DNA of 64,000 bases from Weissella uvarum (lineage in GTDB: Bacteria > Bacillota > Bacilli > Lactobacillales > Lactobacillaceae). Of this stretch, positions 17,620 through 26,641 are shown piece after piece. Below the pieces are notes generated by a model that saw only the letters and a list, made by a program, of their open reading frames with translations, was not told where the DNA came from and did not search any database. Within the stretch, counting starts at the first letter, position 1. The number at the start of each line of letters is the position of its first letter. The stretch spans positions 1-64,000 of the forward strand of contig NZ_JAFBEO010000002.1 in NCBI RefSeq assembly GCF_016908785.1, given 5' to 3'. The position numbers and the translations under genes are program-made.

Positions 17620-18225
17620 TTATTGATAAATTTTATATTCTTGCCCGGTTTGCTGTCCGACAACACTTTTAACAAACGCATTCGCAACTTTAGAAATAGG
17701 CACAGGTGTGAAACCCATAAACGTATCTTTTTGTTGCTCAAAACTTTCTTCAACAATATTTGGACTAACCGAATTAATCCGTAGACCCCGTGGCAGTTCA
17801 ATAGCTGCTGTCTTCACAAAGGCTGTTATTCCACCATTTGCCATCGCAGCCGAAGCACCACCAACAATTGGATCATCTTTCTTTACGCCGGTTGTCAATG
17901 TGAAACCACCGCCATCATTAATGATATGCTGACCCAACAATACTAAGTTAATTTGTCCTAATAATTTACTGTCAATCGACAATTGATTATCTGTTGGTTT
18001 CATTTCAACCAGAGGCTTTGCCGTTGTTTGACCCGCTGTCGAAATAACATGGTCAATGTTTTCAACTGTTGCATACATTTGTTCAATACTTTCGGGTAAA
18101 GTTAGGTCAACATATACGTCGGCCTCATGCCGTCCAGCAACCAACACCTCATGCCCTAAATCCTTTAATTTTTCAACAACTGCCTTACCCAGCGTACCAT
18201 TTCCACCAACAACTAATATTTTCAT
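17620..18225 (-). CDS. Atypical short-chain dehydrogenase-like protein
   Basis: The 201-residue protein starts with the nucleotide-binding motif VVGGNGTLG and continues through VDLTLPESIEQMY, HVISTAGQTT and LTTGVKKDDPIVGGASAAMA. In the place of the catalytic YxxxK there is GGASAAMANGG, so both Tyr and Lys are absent. The following block AIELPRGLRINSVSPNIV is typical of a known divergent SDR group that keeps this GASAAMANG pattern. It may bind NAD(P) without classical dehydrogenase activity. It is monocistronic and convergent with the gene at 16961. Confidence 0.8.
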   Translation of the reverse strand: MKILVVGGNGTLGKAVVEKLKDLGHEVLVAGRHEADVYVDLTLPESIEQMYATVENIDHVISTAGQTTAKPLVEMKPTDNQLSIDSKLLGQINLVLLGQHIINDGGGFTLTTGVKKDDPIVGGASAAMANGGITAFVKTAAIELPRGLRINSVSPNIVEESFEQQKDTFMGFTPVPISKVANAFVKSVVGQQTGQEYKIYQ

Positions 18226-18295
18226 TTCAGTGACTCCTTTTCGTTCAACATCATCGATACATTATTTTGATGTGTCCATTCCATTGAGTATGCAC

Positions 18296-18568
18296 CTAAG
18301 CGAGTGTTAATTCAATTTTTTCATTCTTACCAATGGCCAAGCGCTTTAACCGTTGAACAGAATCGATATCCAAAAACTCAATCATATCTGGCAAGATATT
18401 TAATTGGATTGTCACAACGGGTAGTTCATCCGCTTTAACTAAATAAATATTCACTTGATAAGTGTGTTCTTGATTTAATTGCCCAACGTCAACTTTGACT
18501 GCTTCACGACTAGTTATTTCTAAAGACCACCCATCTGGTAAAGCCGTTTGTGTAACTTGCGATTCCAT
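18296..18568 (-). CDS. Small conserved protein of unknown function
   Basis: The 90-residue product has no signal peptide or membrane segment and looks like an all-beta small protein (VKVDVGQLNQEHTYQVNIYL, ELPVVTIQLNILPDMIEFLD). The start at 18568 is chosen over an upstream in-frame ATG at 18634 because GGGAGGTG precedes it. It lies 70 bp upstream of the SDR gene in the same direction and may form an operon with it. I do not recognise the family. Confidence 0.65.
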   Translation of the reverse strand: MESQVTQTALPDGWSLEITSREAVKVDVGQLNQEHTYQVNIYLVKADELPVVTIQLNILPDMIEFLDIDSVQRLKRLAIGKNEKIELTLA

Positions 18569-18737
18569 GTAAAAGCACCTCCCATTTTTACTATCTTTAT
18601 TATACCGAACAAAAGCAAAAATTTGTCGAAACACACATTAAATAATTATTCACTTATTGAAGTGCGCATAAATTCGCGCGCATTACCTTTAATTTGGGGT
18701 ATAATATACCTATTCTTTTAGAAAGTGATTTAATATT

Positions 18738-19685
18738 ATGCAAATATCTCCCCTTTATTGGGTTGGCTTCTTCGTCTTTGTAGCAATCATGTTATTTTTA
18801 GACTTAAAAGTCTTTAACCGTGAGGATAAAACTCCTACCATCAAAGGTTCATTAATTACCAGTGGTTTTTGGATTGTTTTGGCGCTTTTATTCTCATTCG
18901 TCATTTTCCATTTAGGTGGAAAAACACCAACAATTGATTACCTCACTACGTATACGCTTGAACTATCACTTAGTTTAGATAATTTATTTGTTTTCATCTT
19001 GGTCTTTACTTATTTCCATATTGATCAAAAATATCAACATCGTGTCCTCTTCTGGGGAGTCTTCAGCGCAATTATTTTGCGAGTCCTCTTCATTCTTGGA
19101 GGCGCGGCCATTCTAAGTCGATTCCAATGGCTAATGTATGTTCTAGGTGCTTTCCTACTTTATGCTGGTATTAAAATGTTTTTTGAAAAAAGTAATCAAA
19201 ATGACAACTTAGACGACAGTCGTTTGATGCAATTTTTAAACAAGATTTTACCCATTGAAACCACAGATGAAGGGCCTAAGTTTTTCATTAAGGATCATGG
19301 CAAGTGGTATGTGACACAATTCATGGTTGCCTTGATCTTTATTGAATTATCAGACATCATTTTTGCCTTTGATTCAATTCCTGCTTCTTTGGCGGTCACA
19401 CAAAATACATTTGTCGTGATCACGTCAAACATCTTTGCATTAATGGGCCTTCGTTCATTCTATGCTGCATTATCAATCATTTTACCCATGTTTAAATATA
19501 TCAAATATGGACTTGCTAGTATCTTAGCTTTCATTGGCCTAAAAATGATTATCAACGAAATTGCTAAAACAGTTGGTTGGCATTTTGAAATTTCAAACGC
19601 TGCTTCCCTTGGCTTTATTGTGCTTGCCTTAGGTATCGCAATTATTGCTTCTCTCATTTCAAATCGGCGTAAGAAACAAGCATAA
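18738..19685 (+). CDS. TerC-family integral membrane protein
   Basis: The 315-residue protein has seven to nine membrane helices and the TerC signatures: DLKVFNR near the start, ELSLSLDNLFVFILVF (first acidic pair), ELSDIIFAFDSIPASLAVTQ (second acidic pair) and ALMGLRSFYAAL. TerC/Alx proteins are linked to metal handling, notably manganese efflux or metalation of exported enzymes. A TATAAT at 18700-18705 lies 38 bp ahead of the ATG. The leader is too short for the yybP-ykoY manganese riboswitch often found with this family. A terminator follows directly. Confidence 0.88.
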   Translation: MQISPLYWVGFFVFVAIMLFLDLKVFNREDKTPTIKGSLITSGFWIVLALLFSFVIFHLGGKTPTIDYLTTYTLELSLSLDNLFVFILVFTYFHIDQKYQHRVLFWGVFSAIILRVLFILGGAAILSRFQWLMYVLGAFLLYAGIKMFFEKSNQNDNLDDSRLMQFLNKILPIETTDEGPKFFIKDHGKWYVTQFMVALIFIELSDIIFAFDSIPASLAVTQNTFVVITSNIFALMGLRSFYAALSIILPMFKYIKYGLASILAFIGLKMIINEIAKTVGWHFEISNAASLGFIVLALGIAIIASLISNRRKKQA

Positions 19686-19693
19686 ATAAAAAA

Positions 19694-19710
19694 ACTGCCA
19701 AATTGGCAGT
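19694..19710. terminator. Terminator of the terC-family gene
   Basis: ACTGCCAA / TTGGCAGT stem with AAAA on the left and TTTTTTTT on the right. Confidence 0.85.
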
Positions 19711-19718
19711 TTTTTTTA

Positions 19719-19747
19719 TTGTATATCATATTAATGTTTTGTATAAT
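19719..19747 (+). promoter_or_regulatory. SigA-type promoter
   Basis: -35 TTGTAT, 17-bp spacer, extended -10 TGTATAAT. It lies 65 bp ahead of the gene at 19813. Confidence 0.75.
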
Positions 19748-19812
19748 TTTGCTTTGTGTTAAAACCAATACGTGTAAGCGATTCACGTTAAAAGCGCCCG
19801 GAGAACCTTGAT

Positions 19813-20529
19813 ATGTCTCAAGATCAAACAACCCCCGCCCCAAATCATACCAAAGCTAAAGGCTTTGCCATCACTACTGCTGTTTTAGCAGTCATTAGTA
19901 TCATCTTAGGACTTTTCCCTTACGCCAATATTGCTGGTAGCATTCTTGGTGCCCTAAGTCTGATTTTTGCTATTATTGTACTTTGCTTGAATTTAAAAAA
20001 TCCAGAGCGCCTCTCAAAAATCACGTTACTATTAGCCATTTTTGGACTTGTCGTGCCAATTGCAACACAATTTGTTTACCATACAACGCCCAATGCAGTG
20101 TTAACAAAAATTGAAGACACCAAGCGTAAAGAACTTTATGAAAATTCAGATTTGAAAACTTCATATAATTCATATGCCGAAGTCTATAATGATACCGCTA
20201 AGGAAGCTAAGGCTCAAATGGAAAAGAGTAAGCCTGAAATTGAAAAAGCCTCAGATATTAATATGTCTGACCAAGAAACTGATCACATTATCGATACCGA
20301 AGTCGACAAGATGGAGAAAATCTTTGATCGCGGTGATAAAAACATGGAAAACGTGCTTTTCAAGCACGTCGTTCAAAACAAAAACAATGACATTATTGAT
20401 TTGGAAGATGCCTATTCTGATAACAAGGCATATGCTAGCGATGCCCGTCGCGTTGACCCTAACGAATATAAAGAATATGAAAAGTGGGAAAAAAAGCTTG
20501 CTGATTTAGCTGAACAAGAAATGAAATAA
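19813..20529 (+). CDS. Membrane protein with DUF4190-like N-terminus and helical acidic C-terminal domain
   Basis: The 238-residue protein has three hydrophobic segments between residues 17 and 90 (FAITTAVLAVISIILGLFPY; GSILGALSLIFAIIVLCL; ITLLLAIFGLVVPI), as in DUF4190-type proteins. The rest (90-238) is a charged, helical extracytoplasmic or cytoplasmic domain rich in Lys, Glu and Asp (YAEVYNDTAKEAKAQMEKSK). CGGAGAA lies ahead of the ATG. Function unknown. Confidence 0.7.
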   Translation: MSQDQTTPAPNHTKAKGFAITTAVLAVISIILGLFPYANIAGSILGALSLIFAIIVLCLNLKNPERLSKITLLLAIFGLVVPIATQFVYHTTPNAVLTKIEDTKRKELYENSDLKTSYNSYAEVYNDTAKEAKAQMEKSKPEIEKASDINMSDQETDHIIDTEVDKMEKIFDRGDKNMENVLFKHVVQNKNNDIIDLEDAYSDNKAYASDARRVDPNEYKEYEKWEKKLADLAEQEMK

Positions 20530-20534
20530 TTAAA

Positions 20535-20560
20535 AAGCAGACAATTTAGATTGTCTGCTT
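20535..20560. terminator. Bidirectional terminator between convergent genes
   Basis: AAGCAGACAA / TTGTCTGCTT stem with AAA left and T8 right; it also serves the leftward ABC-F gene. Confidence 0.85.
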
Positions 20561-20564
20561 TTTT

Positions 20565-22061
20565 TTAGTTCTTTTGCAAATTAATTTTTTTGGCCTTAAT
20601 ATTTTCAATAAAGGTCTGATCGTGTTCAACGATTAACATCGTTGGTTGCATCTTTAAAATAACCTGTTCCAACTGTCCTTGATTAAACACATCAAGATAA
20701 TTCAATGGTTCATCCCAAATATATAATTCGGCCGGCGTTACCAAAGCTCGAGCCAATTCAACACGCTTTCGCTCCCCTTGACTCATTGCTTCAATTCTTG
20801 TTGCAAAATTCTTTCGATCAACCCCTAACTTATGAAGGACATTTAAAAATAGTGCTTGATCTAAGCGATTTAACTCACAAAATTCAGTGAGACTACCATT
20901 TAAATCGTTTGGTTCTTGACGCATGGTACTAATTTGGTGAGCTTGGCATACAACATCTCCCGTAATCTGGCCGGTGAATTGTCCTAAGACCGCTTTTAAC
21001 AGTGAAGACTTTCCTAACCCATTTTCACCAGTAAGCGCAACGACTTCACCAGGTTTAATTTGGAATGAGATTGGTGCAAACAAATTGCCTGCTCCATAAT
21101 TTAAAGTTAAGTCCTTTACTTGTACAAGTTCTTTTTGATGCGTGGACTGTACATTCATCATTAAAGGCTCTTGGCGTTCAAGATCATGCAACAAGCTTTG
21201 CTTCTCCGTGATTTCTTGATCACGTCGTCGTTCAATTTGTTTAGATTTTTTCATCATCCGGGCCGCACGCGCTGTTTCAAAGCCACGGTCACCATGATTA
21301 CCACTACCTTGTTCTCGTGGATTACCATTAATGCTTGCTTCACGTTGTCTTGACCAATCAGCTTTTTGACGCGCCGTCCGCTTTAAGACCTGAATATCTT
21401 TTTGCAAATGCTCATGCTTTTCAAGTTCATACTGATCCCGCGCGGCTTTCTCCTGTTCATACACAGCAAAATTGCCACCATATAAGACTAAATTTGTTTT
21501 TTCAATTGCCATAATATGGTTAGTGACTGCATTTAAAAACTGTCGATCGTGACTAACCACAAGATAGCCTGCTTTTTGTTTAAGATAACCCTCAACTTGC
21601 TTTCGCGTGGCTTGATCCAAATGATTTGTTGGCTCATCCAATAACACATAGCCATTAGAATCCGCAAAGCAAAGTGCTAATAGCACCTTCGTTTGCTCAC
21701 CACCCGATAATGTCGCAAAAGGACGATACAAAATATCATCTGGTAACCCCAGTAATGACATCTCACGGTCTACCTGCCAACGTTCTCCACCAATCGGACA
21801 TAAATCATCAATGACATAATCTACCAACATTTGTTCATCATGAACATCTTGTGGAAAATAATTAATTGCCACCGGAACATCCACTTCACCTGCTGGTTTC
21901 AATTTCCCTTGAATGATATTCAACAGTGTCGTCTTACCCCGACCATTTCTACCGACCAAACCTAGTTGCCAACTTGTATCAAGGTTTAAATTCACATCTT
22001 CAAATAAGGGTTCGTTTCCAGCATAAGCAAAGGTCATATTTTTTATTGTTATTTTCGACAT
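20565..22061 (-). CDS. ABC-F ATPase, Lsa/Vga-type ribosomal protection protein
   Basis: The 498-residue protein has two ABC domains and no membrane part. Domain 1: Walker A GRNGRGKTT, signature LSGGEQTKV, Walker B YVLLDEPTNHLD. A charged linker (about 195-300, with RTARQKADWSRQREASIN) follows, as in the interdomain arm of antibiotic-resistance ABC-F proteins. Domain 2: GENGLGKSS, MSQGERKRVELARAL, IWDEPLNYLD. The N-terminus MSKITIKNMTFAYAG and the pattern SWQLGLVGRNGRGKTTLLNI are close to the Lsa family, which protects ribosomes from lincosamides, streptogramin A and pleuromutilins. Such a role here is inferred. A leader attenuator directly precedes the ribosome site GGAGG. Confidence 0.85.
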   Translation of the reverse strand: MSKITIKNMTFAYAGNEPLFEDVNLNLDTSWQLGLVGRNGRGKTTLLNIIQGKLKPAGEVDVPVAINYFPQDVHDEQMLVDYVIDDLCPIGGERWQVDREMSLLGLPDDILYRPFATLSGGEQTKVLLALCFADSNGYVLLDEPTNHLDQATRKQVEGYLKQKAGYLVVSHDRQFLNAVTNHIMAIEKTNLVLYGGNFAVYEQEKAARDQYELEKHEHLQKDIQVLKRTARQKADWSRQREASINGNPREQGSGNHGDRGFETARAARMMKKSKQIERRRDQEITEKQSLLHDLERQEPLMMNVQSTHQKELVQVKDLTLNYGAGNLFAPISFQIKPGEVVALTGENGLGKSSLLKAVLGQFTGQITGDVVCQAHQISTMRQEPNDLNGSLTEFCELNRLDQALFLNVLHKLGVDRKNFATRIEAMSQGERKRVELARALVTPAELYIWDEPLNYLDVFNQGQLEQVILKMQPTMLIVEHDQTFIENIKAKKINLQKN

Positions 22062-22300
22062 ATAAAACCTCCAAAAAAAGACACCAGTCTACAATTAAAT
22101 AGACTGGTGTCTTCGTTATTGAGGCCATTATACGCCCCCCTCGAAGAATCACTAATCTTGAAAATTGCAGACTCTCCCCGTTAACTACAGGGAAAACTTC
22201 ATTTCAACATTAGCTTAATTCTTCAACGGACACATACCTCACTTGTTTTGATTATTTAGAAGCTTAACATAACTTACTAAACAAGAGCAACTATTTACTT
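22062..22300 (-). promoter_or_regulatory. ABC-F gene leader with possible upstream mini-ORFs
   Basis: On the leftward strand the leader contains two very short ORFs, MCPLKN (22235 to 22215) and MKFSL (22202 to 22185), a G-rich hairpin region and then the terminator at 22079-22112. The arrangement is that of antibiotic-induced attenuation, known for ABC-F genes. Which mini-ORF, if either, is translated is not clear, since neither has a well-placed Shine-Dalgarno. Confidence 0.5.
22079..22112 (-). terminator. Attenuator terminator just upstream of the ABC-F gene
   Basis: AGACACCAGTCTA / TAGACTGGTGTCT stem followed on the leftward strand by TTTTTTT and then GGAGG and the ATG within 18 bases. 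A terminator in this place can only act as a leader attenuator. Confidence 0.85.
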
Positions 22301-22312
22301 TTTGAGATAACA

Positions 22313-24268
22313 TTAATCGGCTGACAACGCATCAATTGGATTTAACTTTGAAGCCCGACGCGCTGGTAATAACGCTGCGAAAAATGAAATCAAAATGGCG
22401 AGCACAATCACCAAGACGATATTTTCCCAGTGGATTTGAACCATATTAAATTTGGCAATTTTGTAAAGGCCAGCATTGAAGACCGCTCCCAAACTATAAC
22501 CCAACACAATCGATAAGAGAGCCGCTGACAAACCAATCATTAATGATTCGCTAGTAAAAAGTCGGCGAATATCTTGTTTTGATTCACCTAGGGCCCGTAA
22601 AATGCCAATTTCCTTGGTTCGCTCTGAAACTGACATATACATCGTTACAATAATCATCAAGGCGGAAACCACTAATGAAATTGCTGCAATAATGGACAAC
22701 ACATTCGTTGCTAAATCGACAAATGTATTGATTTGACTCAACATTGATCCTGCCGTCATGGCAGTAAAGGCCTTTTTACCATCTGGCGTGCGAATTGCTT
22801 CAACGTCCTTTTGAACTTGATTGACATCATTACGATTTTTCACCATCATCGATACAAAATTAGCATCTGAAATAGCACCAGCCTGCTTCAAGCCATTTTG
22901 AAGAGTCTTATAATTCATCACATTTGTTGCACCAGTACTACCCATGTCGATGACACCAGATACTTTCACAGTCGTTTTGACTGGAACGGGCATGCCCTTT
23001 TTGTTGGCACCCGCATAATACAAGGTGATTTTCTTACCAATAATTGCGCGCCAATCTTTGGCATTATATTTCTGAGCCACCGTCTTTTTATCAACTACAA
23101 TCTCGTTGTTTCCCGGCTTGTGCCCAGCTTTTAAACTGTCCTTTTTGATACTACTTGACCAAGTTTGCACTTGTGATAAACGAATCTGTTTTCTAGTAAC
23201 TCCATTCGCCTTAACACCAGCTAATTGAATCCCTGGCTCAATTGTTCCAGCATTTTTGATGTGCTTTAATTCCTGAAGCTGAGCTGCTGAAATATATTGC
23301 GGATCAGTATATTGCGCACTTTGATCGCCATCATCACTATAACGTAAGACATTCACGGAACGTGGATTAACTAACGAATTAACCTGGTCATTAATATAGG
23401 CTTTAACCCCATTCCCCAGGCCACCAAATAATAGTACTGCGAACAATCCAATCGCGGTCCCCAAAATAATGAGCGAATTACGCCAAAAATTATGTTTGAA
23501 ATGCTTAAAAGCATTGCCATAGCTTGCCCAACGACTCAACTTTTTCGAACCAATTTGCGCTTGTTTTGTTGGTAACGGATATTTTGTTCGTAATGGTTGA
23601 TCATCATCAATCTTACCATCTGCTAGATGGACAATCCGGGTTCCAGCGTCTGCCACAATTTGCGAATGGGTCACCGCAATCACAAGTTTCCCCTGTGCCG
23701 CAATTTGGTTCAAAATTTCCAATACTTCATTGGTATTCTGTGAATCCAAAGCTCCCGTGGGTTCATCAGCAATAATAACCTTTGGATTCTTAGCTAACGC
23801 ACGCGCAATCGCGACACGTTGCTTTTGTCCACCAGATAATTGACTAGGCAATTTGTTAATTTGATCACCTAAACCAACATCATCCAATAATTGTTTAGCA
23901 CGGCTCTCTCGTTCATCACGCGTTAAATCGGTCATGTCTAAGGAAACCATCACATTGTCTAGAACAGATAAGTGGCTAACCAGATTGTATGATTGATAAA
24001 TATACCCAACCGTACCGCGCCGATAAGCATCCAAGGCTTTTTCTTGGTGATGATCCAAAACATTGCCATTTACCGTGACAGTTCCTTCAAAATTACGATC
24101 TAAACCACCAATAATATTCATTAAAGTCGACTTACCGCCACCAGACTCACCTAGAATTGATACAAACTCACCTAATTCGAAATCTAAATCAATTCCTTTC
24201 AAGACGGGAAAGACTTCATCACCTAAATAATAAGATTTTTGAATATCCCGTAAACTCATAAATGCCAT
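22313..24268 (-). CDS. MacB-like ABC transporter, ATPase-permease fusion
   Basis: The 651-residue protein has an N-terminal ABC ATPase (Walker A GESGGGKST at about 38, signature LSGGQKQRVAIARAL, Walker B IIADEPTGALD, switch His in AVTHSQ) of the LolD/MacB class. Residue 240 onward is a permease: one helix at about 265-290, a large extracytoplasmic domain (300-510) and three C-terminal FtsX-like helices ending LLPARRASKLNPIDALSAD. Such mechanotransmission transporters move peptides or antimicrobials rather than nutrients; relatives in Firmicutes work in bacteriocin or envelope-stress resistance. GGGAGAA precedes the ATG. No two-component system lies beside it. Confidence 0.88.
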   Translation of the reverse strand: MAFMSLRDIQKSYYLGDEVFPVLKGIDLDFELGEFVSILGESGGGKSTLMNIIGGLDRNFEGTVTVNGNVLDHHQEKALDAYRRGTVGYIYQSYNLVSHLSVLDNVMVSLDMTDLTRDERESRAKQLLDDVGLGDQINKLPSQLSGGQKQRVAIARALAKNPKVIIADEPTGALDSQNTNEVLEILNQIAAQGKLVIAVTHSQIVADAGTRIVHLADGKIDDDQPLRTKYPLPTKQAQIGSKKLSRWASYGNAFKHFKHNFWRNSLIILGTAIGLFAVLLFGGLGNGVKAYINDQVNSLVNPRSVNVLRYSDDGDQSAQYTDPQYISAAQLQELKHIKNAGTIEPGIQLAGVKANGVTRKQIRLSQVQTWSSSIKKDSLKAGHKPGNNEIVVDKKTVAQKYNAKDWRAIIGKKITLYYAGANKKGMPVPVKTTVKVSGVIDMGSTGATNVMNYKTLQNGLKQAGAISDANFVSMMVKNRNDVNQVQKDVEAIRTPDGKKAFTAMTAGSMLSQINTFVDLATNVLSIIAAISLVVSALMIIVTMYMSVSERTKEIGILRALGESKQDIRRLFTSESLMIGLSAALLSIVLGYSLGAVFNAGLYKIAKFNMVQIHWENIVLVIVLAILISFFAALLPARRASKLNPIDALSAD

Positions 24269-24495
24269 CGAAATTCTCCCTTGGCTTATTTTTTTGAACG
24301 TTTAACTTGATTGCATTATAACTGATAATAGTCTATTTGTAATTAACGAATATGCTTTTATTAGCCCCCGCCCCCTTTTTATAAGTATGTTTTTCATTAA
24401 ATTCTTATCATTATTACCTTACATTCTGCTCTTAAAATTGATACCATGAAAAAGTATGTTTAAAAAATAAAATAAATCTTTGAAAGGTCCTGAAT

Positions 24496-26445
24496 ATGCA
24501 AATACCAAAACACTCATTGTTGGCACGTTTACTTGCATTTGCTTTAGTAATCGGAATTATTGGAAATATCATTAATCCAATGAATCCCAACTTTTTACAA
24601 AGCCTCATTGTATTATTTGTGGCAACTGTTGGCTGGTTTACGCTAAAGGGCATTAAACCATTCATCGCCCGTCTCACGCCTAGACAAGTTAAAGGTAGTG
24701 TCATTGGCGCCTTAGTCATCATGGTGGTCTTACAAATTTTAATATTGTGGTTCTTGCCAGTGACAATTTATCATGATCCTTATCGTGTTCTAACCCAAGC
24801 TGATGCACTAAGTCACCATGTATCGGGTTGGACATCAAATTATTTTTGGCGTTACCCTAATAACGTTTCAATTGCTTACTTGATGACGCTGTGGTTGAAA
24901 TTCACGCAGTCATTTGGTTTAACAACCAACACTGCGCTACATATCTTATCTTTCATTACCTTAGATACGTTCATCGTGTTAATGTTGAAAACAATGTATG
25001 ACGTCAGCCATCATAATCGCAATGTGTTATTTGGTGGCTTGGCCTTCATGGTGGCTTCACCTTTCGCTTATACCTATTTCTTACAAGTCTTCTATTCTGA
25101 CTTACCTTCGTTGTTAGTTCTCTTGATTATTTTCAATGTGCTTTATCGTTGGCCTCATTTTTCAACGAACCAACGCATTGGATCAGGGATTGTCCTAACG
25201 CTAGTGGTTTGCTTGGGTCAACTCTTAAAGCCCAATCTAATTGTCTTAATTCCAGCTTTCGTGATTGTTTTTGCGCTTGTGTTTTATCATCATAATTTCA
25301 ATAAGCTTAAGATTATCGTCCCAACACTTTTAATCTTAGTTGGGTTTGGGCTAAGCGTACCGGCTAAACAAGTTATTTTTAATGCAACTCATTTTGAAAA
25401 TAACGAAAAATACGAACTACCAACCGTTTCCTGGATCGCAATGGGCCTAAACAAGGAGACCCGTGGTGTCTATAATGGTGACGACATCGCTTATGAAATT
25501 GGTCTGCCAGATAAAGACACCCGCCAAGATTTTGAAACTCAATTAGTCAAAGATCGCGTGCATGAACTTGGACCATTTGGCTTAATTCAACAGTGGACGA
25601 TTAAGCTAGCAATCCTATTAAACGCTGAAAATCCACAGGATTTTTACAATGGTGGTTTAATTCAAAAGCCAGGCTGGATCGCTCGTCACGGTAACTTCTA
25701 TTCACGATTAGTTAGTTTAATTTACCAAGTCGCCACAATTCTATTGTTCGCTTCGCTGGTGACTCGTCTGTGGCATTGGCGCTCACGTTATGATAATCAA
25801 GCGCAAGTCGTGACATTACTTTCAATTGTCACCATCTTAGGTTATATGGGATTCCACAGTCTTGTTTGGGAAACTGAACCTCGTTATGGTCAAATCGTCC
25901 TACCATTAGTGATGTTTGCCTTAGCTGCACTCCCTGCACCAGCCAAACAAGTGACCGTACCTCTTAAAACGAAGTATCAAAGTTTCATGCCTGTAGTTGG
26001 TTTAGTAACGCTACTACTAGGTGCATACGGTCTTAAACTAACAAGTGGTCAACCACAAATTATTGCGGCCCAACGTAGTCAACTATCAAAGCAATATGGT
26101 AGCAAACAAACTACTCCCATTAATCATCACGATGTTGTCACACAAAGGGTCGACTTTAAAGCACCGGTGCGTTACTTCTCACTACTCAGTAATTCAAAAA
26201 CAATTTTGATTAATACTCAAACGCATATGACCTATCAGCTGACGTCTCAGCCTAATACAAACTCACATGTTTATAAAGGATTGTTGCCAGCCGGTAGTTA
26301 TGAAATTCGTGTCACAAATAGTTCCGCTGAAAATGAAAATTTGGATATTATCAAGACCCAGAATTACCGTTTAGCTCCGTACCCACTTTACTTTAATAAT
26401 CATCAGCAAAAATTTGCTTCATTGATTTATAAAGCTGTTAATTAA
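24496..26445 (+). CDS. Polytopic membrane protein, GT-C glycosyltransferase-like
   Basis: The 649-residue protein has about 11 membrane helices in residues 10-520 and a C-terminal beta-rich extracellular domain (about 540-649). The first outer loop carries Asp residues in TIYHDPYRVLTQADALS, the place where GT-C enzymes of the mannosyltransferase (PMT/GT39) type have their acidic catalytic motif, and later WRYPNNVSIAYLMTL. This suggests transfer of a sugar from a lipid-phosphate donor to a surface polymer. Family assignment is by topology and the loop motif only. AAAGG stands ahead of the ATG. It is monocistronic with its own terminator. Confidence 0.65.
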   Translation: MQIPKHSLLARLLAFALVIGIIGNIINPMNPNFLQSLIVLFVATVGWFTLKGIKPFIARLTPRQVKGSVIGALVIMVVLQILILWFLPVTIYHDPYRVLTQADALSHHVSGWTSNYFWRYPNNVSIAYLMTLWLKFTQSFGLTTNTALHILSFITLDTFIVLMLKTMYDVSHHNRNVLFGGLAFMVASPFAYTYFLQVFYSDLPSLLVLLIIFNVLYRWPHFSTNQRIGSGIVLTLVVCLGQLLKPNLIVLIPAFVIVFALVFYHHNFNKLKIIVPTLLILVGFGLSVPAKQVIFNATHFENNEKYELPTVSWIAMGLNKETRGVYNGDDIAYEIGLPDKDTRQDFETQLVKDRVHELGPFGLIQQWTIKLAILLNAENPQDFYNGGLIQKPGWIARHGNFYSRLVSLIYQVATILLFASLVTRLWHWRSRYDNQAQVVTLLSIVTILGYMGFHSLVWETEPRYGQIVLPLVMFALAALPAPAKQVTVPLKTKYQSFMPVVGLVTLLLGAYGLKLTSGQPQIIAAQRSQLSKQYGSKQTTPINHHDVVTQRVDFKAPVRYFSLLSNSKTILINTQTHMTYQLTSQPNTNSHVYKGLLPAGSYEIRVTNSSAENENLDIIKTQNYRLAPYPLYFNNHQQKFASLIYKAVN

Positions 26446-26463
26446 TTTCTAACATAAAAAAAG

Positions 26464-26498
26464 CCCCTCAGTTGGACAAAATTGTTTAACTGCAGGGG
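26464..26498 (+). terminator. Terminator of the GT-C-like gene
   Basis: CCCCTCAGTT / AACTGCAGGGG stem with 12-base loop, followed by TATTTTTT. Confidence 0.75.
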
Positions 26499-26585
26499 TA
26501 TTTTTTATGAGGGAGTATTCAAATGTCCACCCTAAAAAGCCATGGTGTACTTCAATAAAAATCTATCATTATAAATTTGACAAAA

Positions 26586-26628
26586 AAACACCGTAAGAGA
26601 AAGTAAAGTCCTTACCCCTACGGTGTTT
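26586..26628 (-). terminator. Terminator of pepD
   Basis: AAACACCGTA / TACGGTGTTT stem with a long loop, A-run on the left giving a leftward U-run. Confidence 0.75.
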
Positions 26629-26641
26629 ATCTTCATTCATT

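Noticed and set aside
18635-18737. yybP-ykoY manganese riboswitch ahead of the TerC-family gene
   Set aside because: Only about 40 nt lie between the TATAAT and the ATG, too short, and no matching loop motifs are visible.
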